64,000 nt of DNA from an uncultured Pelagibacteraceae bacterium (lineage in GTDB: Bacteria > Pseudomonadota > Alphaproteobacteria > Pelagibacterales > Pelagibacteraceae), in NCBI GenBank assembly GCA_902616245.1, contig CACMSB010000003.1, positions 62,001 to 126,000 of the forward strand. The letters run 5' to 3'. Shown here one piece after another: positions 40,986 to 50,439 of the stretch; the first letter of the stretch is position 1; every line of letters begins with the position of its first letter. The notes beneath the pieces are model-generated. The model did no database searches. It saw nothing but the letters and a program-made list of their open reading frames with translations, and was not told the DNA's origin. The translations under genes were made by a program, and so were the position numbers.

Positions 40986-43885
40986 TTAACTGTTTCAAAA
41001 ATTTTAAATAATAATTCTGAGACATGCTTACCTTTTTTCTCAGATAAATCAGATATTTGATGTCTGCAGCTTGTACCATTTGCAACTATAAAATCTTTTT
41101 CATCACTATTATTGATTGCAGGTATTAAAGAAAGATTAGCCATTTTTTTTGATACTTCATAAGTCTTACTGTCATATCCAAATGAACCAGCCATTCCACA
41201 ACAACTAGACTCTATCATTTCATTATTAATATTTAATTCTGATAAAAGATTAGTTAGCCCCTTCATTCTATCTTGTGATTTTTGATGACAGTGCCCGTGA
41301 ATTAATACATTTTGATCAAACTTATTAGCTTTAATATTATTATTAATTCTTATTTGTTCTAAAATAAATTCCTCAAGCAGATAAAATTTATTTTTAATCT
41401 GTTCTTTATTTTTCACATTTTTTAAAGTTTGATATTCATCGTTAAAAGTTAATAAACAGGATGGTTCAATACCTACAACTGGTAAATCAATATAATTATT
41501 TTGGATAACGTAATCATTAAATCTATTTAGCTCTTCAGAGGCTTTGTCTAATTGACCGTAAGAAATATAAGTTCTGCCACAACAAAGGGGTCTCTTTAAT
41601 TTATCTTTACCAAAACTTGGTATAACCGCTTGATATCCAAATTTATTTAATACTTTAATTGCATAAACCAAATTTTCATTTTCAAAGTTAATATTAAATG
41701 TATCTGCAAACAAAATTACTTTATTTTCTGATACTGTCTGACTGTCATAAATCTCTCTTAATGCGTTTTGGTTTTGAACTTCAGGCATAGACCTTGCTGT
41801 TGCAAAACCAAACTTTTCAACGATTGTTGAGATTAGTGGTAGGTTTTTAACCTTGTTGAATATAGGAGCAGCAATTTTTAATAACCAAATCAGTCTTGGC
41901 ATATCTGAGATAACTCTATCTTTAATTCGCATACTAAATTTTTTATAGTAATGAGAGAGAAACTCAGATTTCATCTTAGCCATATCAACCGACATAGGAC
42001 ATTCTCTTTGACAAGCTTTACAGCTCACACATAACTCCATAGTTTCATACATTTCTTTTGATGCAAATGAACCCTCTGGAAGTTGATTAGACAAAGCTAA
42101 TCTTAAAGTATTTGCTCTACCTCTGACTAAATCTTTTTCTTCTTTAGTTACTCTGTATGACGGACACATCACACCAGAATCTAATTTTCTACAAGCTCCG
42201 TTGTTATTACACATCTCAACAGCATCAGAGAATTGACCCCAATTAGACCAATCATAATGTGTATCTATATTTTCAGTTTGATAACCTGACTTATATCTCA
42301 TTAAAGATCTATCATTTGATTTAAATGGACGAACAATTTTTCCAGGATTTAAAAGGTTTTTACTATCGAATGTATCCTTTATTTCTTCAAATGCGTTTGT
42401 GATTTTTTTACCAAACATCATCTCATGGAATTCTGATCTAACAATTCCATCACCATGCTCACCAGAATGAGAACCTTTATAATCTTTAACCATTTCAAAA
42501 GCTTCTTCAGATATAGATCTCATGTTTTGTATATCTTTATCAGATTTCATATTTAAAACTGGTCTTACGTGAAGTGTTCCAACAGATGCGTGCGCATAAA
42601 ACATTCCACTTGTCCCATATTTTTTAAATATTTCTTTTAATCTTGCTGTGTAGTCAGCTAAGTGTTCTAGTGAAACTGCACAATCTTCAATGAAGGCAAC
42701 TGGTTTTTTATCACCTTTCATTGACATCAAAATATTCAATCCTGCTTTTCTTATTTCAAAAACTTCTTTCTGCTCAGATAGATCTGAATAATATGAAAAC
42801 TGATTTTTTTTGTTTTGATTTAAAACTAAATATTCTAGATCCTTTATTTTCTTTTCATATACACTTTTCTCGGTATCTATAAATTCTACCATCAAAACAG
42901 CTTCAGGATTTCCTTTGATGTATTTTTTTATACCTCCAGCATACATTGGTATTTCTTTTGCTAAATTTAATAAATTTTGGTCCATCAACTCAACGCAAGT
43001 TGGTTTTAATTTTACAATCTCTTTTGATAATTCCATTGCTTGATGGAAATTATCAAAGTAGCAGACACCTAAAATTTTATTCTTTGGTATTTCTGATAAT
43101 TTTAATTTTATTTTATTGAATAAAGACAAAGTTCCTTCAGAGCCAACAAGAAGATTTGACGAATTAAATCCTTCTGGATCAATTAAATCAATGTTATATC
43201 CTCCAACTCTTCTTTGTGTTGTTGGCCAGTTAGCATCAATTTCGCCTCCAACCTGCTGTCTTACATCTATGAATTTATCTATAATTTTATAAAGTCTGTC
43301 TTGGTTATTCTTCGTTGCTAAATAATTCTTATTTATCTGGTCAAAATTAAATATTGAACCATCATCTAATATTGCTTCAATGGCTAATACATTATGAACC
43401 ATGTTGCCATAATATAAAGATCTTGATCCACAGGAATTGTTAGCTGACATTCCTCCGATAGTTGCTCTACTGCTTGTTGAAACGTCTACTGGAAACCAAA
43501 GACCATGCGGCTTCAAATATGCATTTAGATGATCTAATACGACACCTGGTTGAACCCAAACATATTTTTCTTCAACGTTAAGTTCTAAAATTTTATTTTG
43601 ATGTTTGCTGTAATCGAGTACAACACTTTCGCCAACAGTCTGACCACATTGAGAACTACCACCTCCTCTGGCTAATAGAGGAACAGAATTCTTTTGTGAA
43701 TACTCCATTAAACTTAAAACATCATTGGTATCTTTTGGAAGAACTACACCAAGTGGTTTAATTTGATATACAGAAGCATCGGTACTGTATCTTCCTCGTG
43801 AGAATTCATCGAATAAAGTTTTTCCATCAACTTTACTGCTAATTTCTTTACCAATTTTTTGTATCTGATCTGAATTAAACCGCAT
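40982..43885 (-). CDS. FAD-linked oxidase and Fe-S fusion, D-2-hydroxyacid dehydrogenase type
   Basis: This is a 967-residue fusion. The N-terminal FAD domain has 'LLARGGGSSQCGQTVG' and 'GGMSANNSCGSRS', then an oxidase C-domain to about residue 540 ('HSGEHGDGIVRSEFH'). A ferredoxin-like section around residues 590-670 carries 'CVSCKACQRECP', and two CCG-type motifs follow ('LCCGRTY', 'SCCGMAGSFGYD'). The order matches YdiJ/GlcD-GlcF-like enzymes that oxidise D-2-hydroxyglutarate, D-lactate or glycolate to the quinone pool. The exact acid is not readable. It is followed upstream by an enolase-superfamily gene on the same strand. Confidence 0.9.
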   Translation of the reverse strand: MRFNSDQIQKIGKEISSKVDGKTLFDEFSRGRYSTDASVYQIKPLGVVLPKDTNDVLSLMEYSQKNSVPLLARGGGSSQCGQTVGESVVLDYSKHQNKILELNVEEKYVWVQPGVVLDHLNAYLKPHGLWFPVDVSTSSRATIGGMSANNSCGSRSLYYGNMVHNVLAIEAILDDGSIFNFDQINKNYLATKNNQDRLYKIIDKFIDVRQQVGGEIDANWPTTQRRVGGYNIDLIDPEGFNSSNLLVGSEGTLSLFNKIKLKLSEIPKNKILGVCYFDNFHQAMELSKEIVKLKPTCVELMDQNLLNLAKEIPMYAGGIKKYIKGNPEAVLMVEFIDTEKSVYEKKIKDLEYLVLNQNKKNQFSYYSDLSEQKEVFEIRKAGLNILMSMKGDKKPVAFIEDCAVSLEHLADYTARLKEIFKKYGTSGMFYAHASVGTLHVRPVLNMKSDKDIQNMRSISEEAFEMVKDYKGSHSGEHGDGIVRSEFHEMMFGKKITNAFEEIKDTFDSKNLLNPGKIVRPFKSNDRSLMRYKSGYQTENIDTHYDWSNWGQFSDAVEMCNNNGACRKLDSGVMCPSYRVTKEEKDLVRGRANTLRLALSNQLPEGSFASKEMYETMELCVSCKACQRECPMSVDMAKMKSEFLSHYYKKFSMRIKDRVISDMPRLIWLLKIAAPIFNKVKNLPLISTIVEKFGFATARSMPEVQNQNALREIYDSQTVSENKVILFADTFNINFENENLVYAIKVLNKFGYQAVIPSFGKDKLKRPLCCGRTYISYGQLDKASEELNRFNDYVIQNNYIDLPVVGIEPSCLLTFNDEYQTLKNVKNKEQIKNKFYLLEEFILEQIRINNNIKANKFDQNVLIHGHCHQKSQDRMKGLTNLLSELNINNEMIESSCCGMAGSFGYDSKTYEVSKKMANLSLIPAINNSDEKDFIVANGTSCRHQISDLSEKKGKHVSELLFKIFETVN

Positions 43886-43902
43886 AAAACTTAATTAAAG
43901 GT

Positions 43903-45057
43903 TTATTTATTTTTGTAAACCAGTTTACCGAACTTTTTTAACGCGGCCTCTGAAATCTCTAAACCTAAACCAGGTTTTTCATTTAAATGTATCCATCCAT
44001 CACTCATTTTGTGTGGATTTTCAAATAATTGAGCTTGAAGAGGATCTCTTTCATCATCAAATGACTCAACAATTCTCCCAGCTGGAGTTGATGCTACTAA
44101 TGGAGCGTGAATATAACAATCATGATGTGGAGCCACATCTATATGATTTAATTCACATAAAGCTGAAAGTTTTTTTCCATTAGTAAAACCACCAAACATT
44201 GTGCAATCAAATTGTAAAATTTGTATTGCCTCTTCTTCAATCATGGACCTGCATCCATAAGTAGTTATTTCACTTTCACCACCTGATAATGGAATTTTAG
44301 TTTGCTTTGATAAAAGTTTTAAAGTCCTTCTATCATCCTCCCATCTAACTGGTTCTTCAATCCATGTAGGGTTAAATCTCTCAAATTCTTTTACACCTTC
44401 AATTGCAGTTTTTAGATCCCATGCTCTATTGACATCAATCATTAAACCTTTTTGATCTCCAATTTCGTCTCTAATGATTTCTAATCTATTAGCATCTTCT
44501 TTGATACTAAGTCCCCCAACTTTAACTTTAAAACTTTGATGACCAATATTTACTAATTTTTGTATTTCATCTCTTAATTCTTTTTCATCTTTCCCATCTC
44601 TGTAGTAAGCACAAGTAACATAAACAGGAATTTTATTTCTGTATCCACCAAATAATTTGTACAATGGGATGTTTGAAGCTTTTCCTATTAAATCCCAACA
44701 AGCAATATCTAAAGCTGCTGAAATTCTAATTAATGCTTCTCTGCTCCAACCTTTCTCGCTACTGGTTCGAGTATCAGTTAATTTAAAAATTTTTTCATAA
44801 ATTTTTTCAGGGCAATATGGATCTTCTCCAATTATTAAATCTTGCAAGCCATTTGAAAATGGTTTGATGATAGGAGCAATATCAGTATAGCTTGTTGCTA
44901 AACCAAAGCCTGAATGACCATCTTTAGTTTTAATTTTAATTAAGAGTTCATTAGCTGTTGGTACAATAAAGTGACTAACCCAATGTGGCTTTACTTCATC
45001 TGGATTATTAAGAACATAAACTTCTAAGCTATCAATTAAATTACTACTATTTGTCAT
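43903..45057 (-). CDS. enolase superfamily enzyme (mandelate racemase/muconate lactonizing type)
   Basis: The 384-residue protein has the capping domain and TIM barrel. The catalytic KxK is in 'SFKVKVGG', the three metal ligands are in 'LMIDVNRAWD', 'TWIEEPVRWED' and 'LSGGESEIT', and a histidine is in 'VAPHHDCY'. Such enzymes remove the alpha proton of acid sugars or other carboxylates. The residue set fits a dehydratase or racemase of the mandelate racemase subgroup. It lies 17 bp upstream of the large FAD/Fe-S gene, so both may serve one 2-hydroxy or sugar acid pathway. Confidence 0.88.
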   Translation of the reverse strand: MTNSSNLIDSLEVYVLNNPDEVKPHWVSHFIVPTANELLIKIKTKDGHSGFGLATSYTDIAPIIKPFSNGLQDLIIGEDPYCPEKIYEKIFKLTDTRTSSEKGWSREALIRISAALDIACWDLIGKASNIPLYKLFGGYRNKIPVYVTCAYYRDGKDEKELRDEIQKLVNIGHQSFKVKVGGLSIKEDANRLEIIRDEIGDQKGLMIDVNRAWDLKTAIEGVKEFERFNPTWIEEPVRWEDDRRTLKLLSKQTKIPLSGGESEITTYGCRSMIEEEAIQILQFDCTMFGGFTNGKKLSALCELNHIDVAPHHDCYIHAPLVASTPAGRIVESFDDERDPLQAQLFENPHKMSDGWIHLNEKPGLGLEISEAALKKFGKLVYKNK

Positions 45058-45102
45058 ACATTATAAATTTGCTTATATAATTTCTTTAGCATATACAGCG
45101 GT

Positions 45103-46275
45103 ATGGCAATTTCAAATAATATAAGACCTGGTCGACATTTTTTACAAATTCCAGGACCAACAAACGTTCCAGATAGAGTTCTAAGAGCTATGGATTATCC
45201 AACTATAGATCATAGAGGCCCAGACTTTGCTGAATTAGGATTAAGAGTTTTAGATAGAATAAAATTAATTTTTAAAACTTCAGAGCCGGTAATAATATTT
45301 CCAGCTTCAGGAACGGGTGCTTGGGAAGCTGCACTTGTGAATACTTTAAGTGCTGGCGATAAGATCTTGATGTTTGAAACTGGACATTTCTCAACTCTTT
45401 GGTGGGATATTGCTCAAAAATTTAAAATTGAAGTAGACTTTGTTGAAGGTGATTGGAGAACAGGTGTTGATCCAAACATCGTTGAACAAAAACTAAAAGA
45501 AGACAAAGATAAAAAAATTAAAGCAGTTTGCGCTGTACATAATGAAACTTCTACTGGTGTTACAAGTAGAATTGGAGAAATTAGAAAAGCTATGGATAAT
45601 GCGGAACATCCAGCTTTATTATTTGTTGATACGATATCTTCATTAGGCTCTATTGATTATAGACATGAAGAGTGGAAAGTTGATGTAACTGTTGGTGGTT
45701 CTCAAAAAGGATTACTATTACCACCAGGACTTTCTTTTAATGCAATAAGTTCTAAAGCTTTAGAAGCATACAAAACATCTGAATTACCAAAATCCTACTG
45801 GGATTGGGGACCTATGTTAGAAAATAATAAGAAAGGTTACTTTCCTTACACACCAGCTACAAATTTATTTTATGGTTTGGATGAAGCAATCAATATGCTT
45901 ACAGAAGAAGGTTTAGATAATGTTTTCAAAAGACACAAAAGATTTGCAGAAGCTACAAGAGTTGCAGTCAATTCGTGGGGATTAGAAATACTTTGTAAAA
46001 ATCCAGAAGAATACTCAGATTCATTAACAGCAGTAATGGTTCCAGATGGTCATGATGCAGATTTTTTAAGAAAAACTATTTTAGATCATTACAACATGTC
46101 ATTAGGAACAGGACTTGCAAAAGTTGCGGGCAAAATTTTTAGAATCGGCCACTTAGGTGATTTTAACGAACTAATGTTAGCCGGAACATTGGCAGGTGTT
46201 GAAATGGGTTTAATGAAATCTAAAATACCTTATAAAAAAGGTGGAATACTTAAGGCACTTGAGTATCTTTGTTAA
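45103..46275 (+). CDS. sgaA: serine-glyoxylate type aminotransferase (class V)
   Basis: The 390-residue PLP enzyme starts with 'RPGRHFLQIPGPTNVPDRVL' and has 'DYPTIDHRGPDF', both typical of serine-glyoxylate/alanine-glyoxylate aminotransferases. The PLP lysine is in 'VGGSQKGLLLPPG'. It converts glyoxylate to glycine with serine, alanine or aspartate as donor. In C1-using marine bacteria such genes feed one-carbon metabolism. The related aspartate-glyoxylate enzyme of the hydroxyaspartate cycle is an alternative, but none of that cycle's other genes are here. It diverges from the enolase-superfamily gene. Confidence 0.85.
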   Translation: MAISNNIRPGRHFLQIPGPTNVPDRVLRAMDYPTIDHRGPDFAELGLRVLDRIKLIFKTSEPVIIFPASGTGAWEAALVNTLSAGDKILMFETGHFSTLWWDIAQKFKIEVDFVEGDWRTGVDPNIVEQKLKEDKDKKIKAVCAVHNETSTGVTSRIGEIRKAMDNAEHPALLFVDTISSLGSIDYRHEEWKVDVTVGGSQKGLLLPPGLSFNAISSKALEAYKTSELPKSYWDWGPMLENNKKGYFPYTPATNLFYGLDEAINMLTEEGLDNVFKRHKRFAEATRVAVNSWGLEILCKNPEEYSDSLTAVMVPDGHDADFLRKTILDHYNMSLGTGLAKVAGKIFRIGHLGDFNELMLAGTLAGVEMGLMKSKIPYKKGGILKALEYLC

Positions 46276-46293
46276 TCAATCAAGTTACAAATC

Positions 46294-47271
46294 ATGCTTG
46301 ATTTTTGCATCATAGGATCAGGAATTTCTGGATCAACAATCGCAAATTTATTAAATAAAAAATTTTCTGTTGTAGTTTATGACAAAGCAAGAGGTTATGG
46401 TGGAAGAAGTTCATTTAAAAAATATATAGATAAAGTCGGGTTCGACCATGGGCTTCAATATATTTCTCCGAAATCTGCAAAATTTAAAACATTTACTAAT
46501 CAACTTATTAAGAAAAAAGTTTTAAAAAAGTGGGGAGGAAATCATTTATTTCTGCATAAAACAGTTAAAGAAATTAAAAATCATATAAAACTAATTGGAA
46601 CAAAAGGAAATAACTCTATTAGCAAATATTTATTAAAGAAAATTAAATGTAATTTTGAACATGAACTTACAAATATAAAGAGATTAAATGATCATTGGGA
46701 ATTAACATTTAAAAATGAAGTAAAACAAAAGTGTAAAAACCTTATTTTGACTTGCCCATTTCCTCAAAGTAAGAAATTAGGACAAAAATACTTAAATAAA
46801 TCTTATTTAAATCAAAAAATTAAGATGGATGCCAATTTAACAGTTATGATTGTCACCAATAAACTTAAACAATTAAATAGTAGTTATTTTTTTAATGATG
46901 ATATGCTTGGTTGGGCTGCATATGAAAATAGCAAGAAAAGATTTAACTATAAGTATGATTTATGGACACTTCAAAGCACATACAAATATGGTAATAAATT
47001 CACTAAAGATTATAGAAACAAAAGAAAATACTACACAAATCAACTAGTTAAAAAATTTGAAAAATTAACAAAGTTAAAAATCGAAAAAATTCATCACTCA
47101 AGAATTCATGGCTGGATGTATTCATCAAATTCAAAGCCACTCAAACAATTATCTTTATGGAATAAGTCTTTAAAATTAGGTTTATGCGGTGATTATTTTG
47201 GAGGACCAAGATTAGAAAATGGGTGGCAAAGTGCACACGATTTACACAGTAAAATACGATATGGTAAATAA
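46294..47271 (+). CDS. FAD/NAD(P)-binding oxidoreductase, renalase-like (COG3380 type)
   Basis: The 325-residue flavoprotein has the dinucleotide motif 'DFCIIGSGISGSTIANLL' at the N-terminus and 'YDKARGYGGRSSFKK' for FAD binding. The C-terminal 'LGLCGDYFGGPRLENGWQSA' closes the FAD site. This layout fits the short amine oxidase-like/renalase group. The chain is lysine/asparagine-rich and diverged. It starts 18 bp after the aminotransferase gene and is followed without gap by a small secreted protein gene. Substrate unknown. Confidence 0.75.
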   Translation: MLDFCIIGSGISGSTIANLLNKKFSVVVYDKARGYGGRSSFKKYIDKVGFDHGLQYISPKSAKFKTFTNQLIKKKVLKKWGGNHLFLHKTVKEIKNHIKLIGTKGNNSISKYLLKKIKCNFEHELTNIKRLNDHWELTFKNEVKQKCKNLILTCPFPQSKKLGQKYLNKSYLNQKIKMDANLTVMIVTNKLKQLNSSYFFNDDMLGWAAYENSKKRFNYKYDLWTLQSTYKYGNKFTKDYRNKRKYYTNQLVKKFEKLTKLKIEKIHHSRIHGWMYSSNSKPLKQLSLWNKSLKLGLCGDYFGGPRLENGWQSAHDLHSKIRYGK

Positions 47272-47730
47272 ATGAAAATTATATTTTCGATAGTAATTTT
47301 ACTTTTTTCATCATCAATTAGTTTTTCTAAAAATACTGATATTATCCATGACTTTAAAATTACTTTTGATTGTAAATTAGAAAAAATAATGATCAAAAAT
47401 AAAGATTTTAATTATCAAACTTTTACTGCAGACAATATTGAGGTAGATAAAAAAAAAGTTTTAAAAGTTGTAGCAGCACAACCAAGTAAGCTTACTATTA
47501 ATGGTTTATCAGAATTTATAGATACTTATTCAGATATTAGTAAAGATGATGTTAGAATTGCTAAAAACGACACCATTTTATTTAAAAATATAGATAAAGA
47601 AAAAAAATATTCGGAATCAGTATTTTTAAATAGATCAACTGGTGAATTAATTCATGAAGTTACAAAAAATATGAATACTAAAGATAATGAAAAATATATT
47701 TCTTTCTTTGGTTGTACTAAAGAATTGTAA
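47272..47730 (+). CDS. secreted hypothetical protein (152 aa)
   Basis: The 152-residue protein has a signal peptide ('IIFSIVILLFSSSISFSKN', about residues 3-21) and a soluble domain with cysteines in 'FDCKLEKI' and 'FFGCTKEL', probably one disulfide. It follows the flavoprotein gene directly and overlaps the end of the convergent M24 gene by 14 bp. Family not recognised. Confidence 0.7.
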   Translation: MKIIFSIVILLFSSSISFSKNTDIIHDFKITFDCKLEKIMIKNKDFNYQTFTADNIEVDKKKVLKVVAAQPSKLTINGLSEFIDTYSDISKDDVRIAKNDTILFKNIDKEKKYSESVFLNRSTGELIHEVTKNMNTKDNEKYISFFGCTKEL

Positions 47731-48868
47731 GATCTATTTTTTGATTACCTAATCTTTCATTACCTTTTTCAGTAACAAGATATGTTTCGCCTAAGTTCAT
47801 GGCTAATTGATTTTCAGAGTCCATTAATATCATGTGCATAAAGAATACATTTCCTGGTTGGATCTCATATGGATTTCCTGTGTAAAGCATCGGCCAATCC
47901 ATCCAGTTTGGAGAAAAAGTTGCACCTAAGGAATAACCACATGCATTCATTCTTGAATTTTTAAAGCCACGATCATCAAAAGTTTTTGCATGAACATCAA
48001 AAACTTCTCCAATTTTATTTCCAGGCTTTAATTTATTTTCACAATTTGTAAGAGCTTCAACGCATGCTTCATGCATTTTATGATGCTTAGGATCAGCTTT
48101 TCCTATTGGTATTGTTCTAAACATTGCTGAATGATAATGCCTATAGGTTCCGGCCCATTCAATGGTTAACTGATCTTGATTATTAAGTATTTGTTTTTCT
48201 GCTTGATATCGACAGAGTAGGGCATTCTTTCCAGACCCTATTATAAATTCATTAGCAGGATAATCCCCACCTCCTTCAAATATAACTCTGTTCATTTCAG
48301 CTAAAATTTTAGACTCACTTACTCCCGCTTTTGCATACTTCCAAACTTCATCTAAAGCTTTGTCAGCTAAATTTGCTGCTTTTTTTACATAATTAATTTC
48401 TTCTTTAGATTTTATTACTCTTAGTTTTGTAATTAATTCTGATTTATCTTCAATTGAGCAATAGTTTTGTAAAACCGTATTAAGTCTTAATGCATTTCTC
48501 CCTGTAAGACCGTAGGCTTCATATTCAACACCAATTTTTTTTCCTTTTAAGTTTAGTTCATCTAAAATTATTTTGAGATCATCAGCAGGATTAGCACCAT
48601 CTTTATCAACCCAAATTCTTATATCACAAATGTTGGAAGTATTTTGAGCTTGCCTTAAATCAGGGGCTCTAGTTAACAGTACTACATTACCTCTTTGATC
48701 TAAAACTAATGCTTGAAAAAAAACAAATCCAAAAGTGTCGTAACCAGTGAGCCAATACATAGACTCCTGTCTAAACATAATAAGAGCATCTACATCCTCA
48801 TTTTTCATAGAGTTCAGTGTCTTTTCTTTTCTATTTGAGAATTCTTCTTTACTAAAATGAAGACCCAT
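47717..48868 (-). CDS. M24/creatinase-fold protein lacking the usual metal ligands (ectoine hydrolase-like)
   Basis: The 383-residue protein has the creatinase N-domain ('ALIMFRQESMYWLTGYDTFG') and a pita-bread C-domain. The five metal ligands of M24 aminopeptidases are changed: the first Asp reads Glu in 'TIEWAG', the second is Ala in 'SAMFRT', the His is Tyr in 'GYSLG', and the two Glu positions are replaced in 'FFMHMIL' and 'NLGETYLV'. Creatinase and the ectoine hydrolase DoeA also work without metals, so a C-N hydrolase of that kind is likelier than a peptidase. It is coupled by TAATG to the MhpD-like gene. Confidence 0.75.
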   Translation of the reverse strand: MGLHFSKEEFSNRKEKTLNSMKNEDVDALIMFRQESMYWLTGYDTFGFVFFQALVLDQRGNVVLLTRAPDLRQAQNTSNICDIRIWVDKDGANPADDLKIILDELNLKGKKIGVEYEAYGLTGRNALRLNTVLQNYCSIEDKSELITKLRVIKSKEEINYVKKAANLADKALDEVWKYAKAGVSESKILAEMNRVIFEGGGDYPANEFIIGSGKNALLCRYQAEKQILNNQDQLTIEWAGTYRHYHSAMFRTIPIGKADPKHHKMHEACVEALTNCENKLKPGNKIGEVFDVHAKTFDDRGFKNSRMNACGYSLGATFSPNWMDWPMLYTGNPYEIQPGNVFFMHMILMDSENQLAMNLGETYLVTEKGNERLGNQKIDLTIL

Positions 48869-49641
48869 TAACGAATGTTAACACTAACAGAACCAATTTT
48901 ATCAACTGTTCCTTTGTATAATCCTTTTCCTTTAAATGGAACAACTCCCACAGTTGAGCCTGTGAAAACATAAAAATCTTTATTTAAGTTAATCTTTTCT
49001 TTCTTAACTTTATTTAAAACAAATCTTAAAGAATTTAATGGGTTTATATAAACAATATTTGTATTACCATTTACTTTTACTCCATTCTTCTTGCTGACTA
49101 GTGACGTTTTCAAATTATTTAAGTTTAATTTTTTAAATTTTGTTTTTCTTCCAACAACAAATTTGATGTTAAATCCAAAATCCCCACAAATGTCTCCTAA
49201 ATATGTAAATTTTTTATTTCTTTGTCTAAATCCAACTATTTCAAAACAAGGCCCCATAAATTTAATAAATTTAGAGACATTTGATTTTGTGACTTTTCCT
49301 TTAAAATCAAAGAAAGATTTCTTAATAAAATAATAAACTTCAACCTCTATACCTTTAGTATGTTGGTTTATTTTTACTTTTTGACCGGATTTAACTAATC
49401 TTTTTTTAAATACTTTTGCTGTAAAAGGTTCTTTTTCTTTTAATTTTTTTAAAGCTTGAATTCCAGTTCCACCAGCTTTTATTCCAATTGTTTCATCTTT
49501 AATTTGATCTTCACACAATTTTCTAAGTTTGTTGGCTAAATTAATATTTTTACAATATTTTACTGGGATAGGATTGATGACTGTATTTGTGTTGTAAGCT
49601 TTTACAAGCCTTCCAGCGATACGATAAATTTCATTTTTCAT
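48868..49641 (-). CDS. 2-keto-4-pentenoate hydratase (MhpD)-like protein
   Basis: The 257-residue protein is of the FAH-fold hydratase/decarboxylase group. 'GIKAGGTGIQAL', 'GIEVEVYYFI' (the E-x-E metal pair), 'CFEIVGFR' and 'FTGSTVGVVPFKGKGLYKG' follow the MhpD order. It is diverged and lysine-rich, so activity on a dienoate is uncertain. The downstream creatinase-fold gene starts at its stop codon with a one-base overlap. The pair thus acts in one pathway, perhaps breakdown of a nitrogen-containing compatible solute, which is inference only. Confidence 0.7.
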   Translation of the reverse strand: MKNEIYRIAGRLVKAYNTNTVINPIPVKYCKNINLANKLRKLCEDQIKDETIGIKAGGTGIQALKKLKEKEPFTAKVFKKRLVKSGQKVKINQHTKGIEVEVYYFIKKSFFDFKGKVTKSNVSKFIKFMGPCFEIVGFRQRNKKFTYLGDICGDFGFNIKFVVGRKTKFKKLNLNNLKTSLVSKKNGVKVNGNTNIVYINPLNSLRFVLNKVKKEKINLNKDFYVFTGSTVGVVPFKGKGLYKGTVDKIGSVSVNIR

Positions 49642-49650
49642 AGCCAGAAC

Positions 49651-50439
49651 TTATTGAAGAATGCTCATAGGATCAAGTCTAGTTTGAAACCAATTTATCC
49701 TAAAATCTAAATGAGGCCCGGTTGATCTTCCAGTGGATCCAACAGTTCCAATAATTTCTCCTTGTTTAACTTCATCACCAACTTTAACCATTACATTCTC
49801 AAGGTGTGAATATATCGTTGAAATTCCGTGTCCGTGATCCATTATTACAGTACCACCTGTATAATAAAGATCATCTTCCGCCATTGTGACTATTCCAGTT
49901 CCAGATGATTTAATTTTAGTTCCTTGTTTAGCTGCAATATCAATTCCATAGTGAGGCCATTTTGGTTTACCATTAAGAATTCTCTGGCTACCGTAAACTC
50001 CACTAATTATCCCTTTAACTGGCATAATAAATTGTTCAGTAAAGAAAGTTAAATCTGAATTTATGGCTCTTGCTTTTCCAATTCTTCCATTTTCTTCTTT
50101 AATCCTTTTATAAACAGACTCTGGTGGTGTAACTTTATTTTCAGGAAGACCATCAATTCTTTGAATATTATATTTTCTCTTAAAAACTTTTTTTATAATT
50201 CTATTTTTTTTACCATTATTTATTTCAGTAATAGCTACATCAAATTTTCGATCTCTATCTATACCAAATACAAAATATCCATCTTCGGATACCTTAACTT
50301 GCGTTTTATCTACAAATACCTTTGATCCAGCTTCTGCTTTACCTAAAATAAAATGTCCTTGTAAAAATTTACCTTGAAACTCCAAAGCATGAGAGTGTGT
50401 AGAAAATATAATTGCTAAAATAAGCAACAATTTTTTCAT
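49651..50439 (-). CDS. M23 family metallopeptidase (LytM domain)
   Basis: The 262-residue protein has a signal peptide ('MKKLLLILAIIFSTHSHA'). The C-terminal LytM domain has its zinc ligands in 'HYGIDIAAKQGT' (HxxxD) and 'GPHLDFRINW' (HxD/HxH region), plus a catalytic His in 'TIYSHLE'. The N-terminal half is a beta-rich domain of about 120 residues. It likely cuts or senses peptidoglycan in the periplasm. It overlaps the SDR gene by one base and runs toward the MhpD-like gene, 9 bp away. Confidence 0.9.
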   Translation of the reverse strand: MKKLLLILAIIFSTHSHALEFQGKFLQGHFILGKAEAGSKVFVDKTQVKVSEDGYFVFGIDRDRKFDVAITEINNGKKNRIIKKVFKRKYNIQRIDGLPENKVTPPESVYKRIKEENGRIGKARAINSDLTFFTEQFIMPVKGIISGVYGSQRILNGKPKWPHYGIDIAAKQGTKIKSSGTGIVTMAEDDLYYTGGTVIMDHGHGISTIYSHLENVMVKVGDEVKQGEIIGTVGSTGRSTGPHLDFRINWFQTRLDPMSILQ

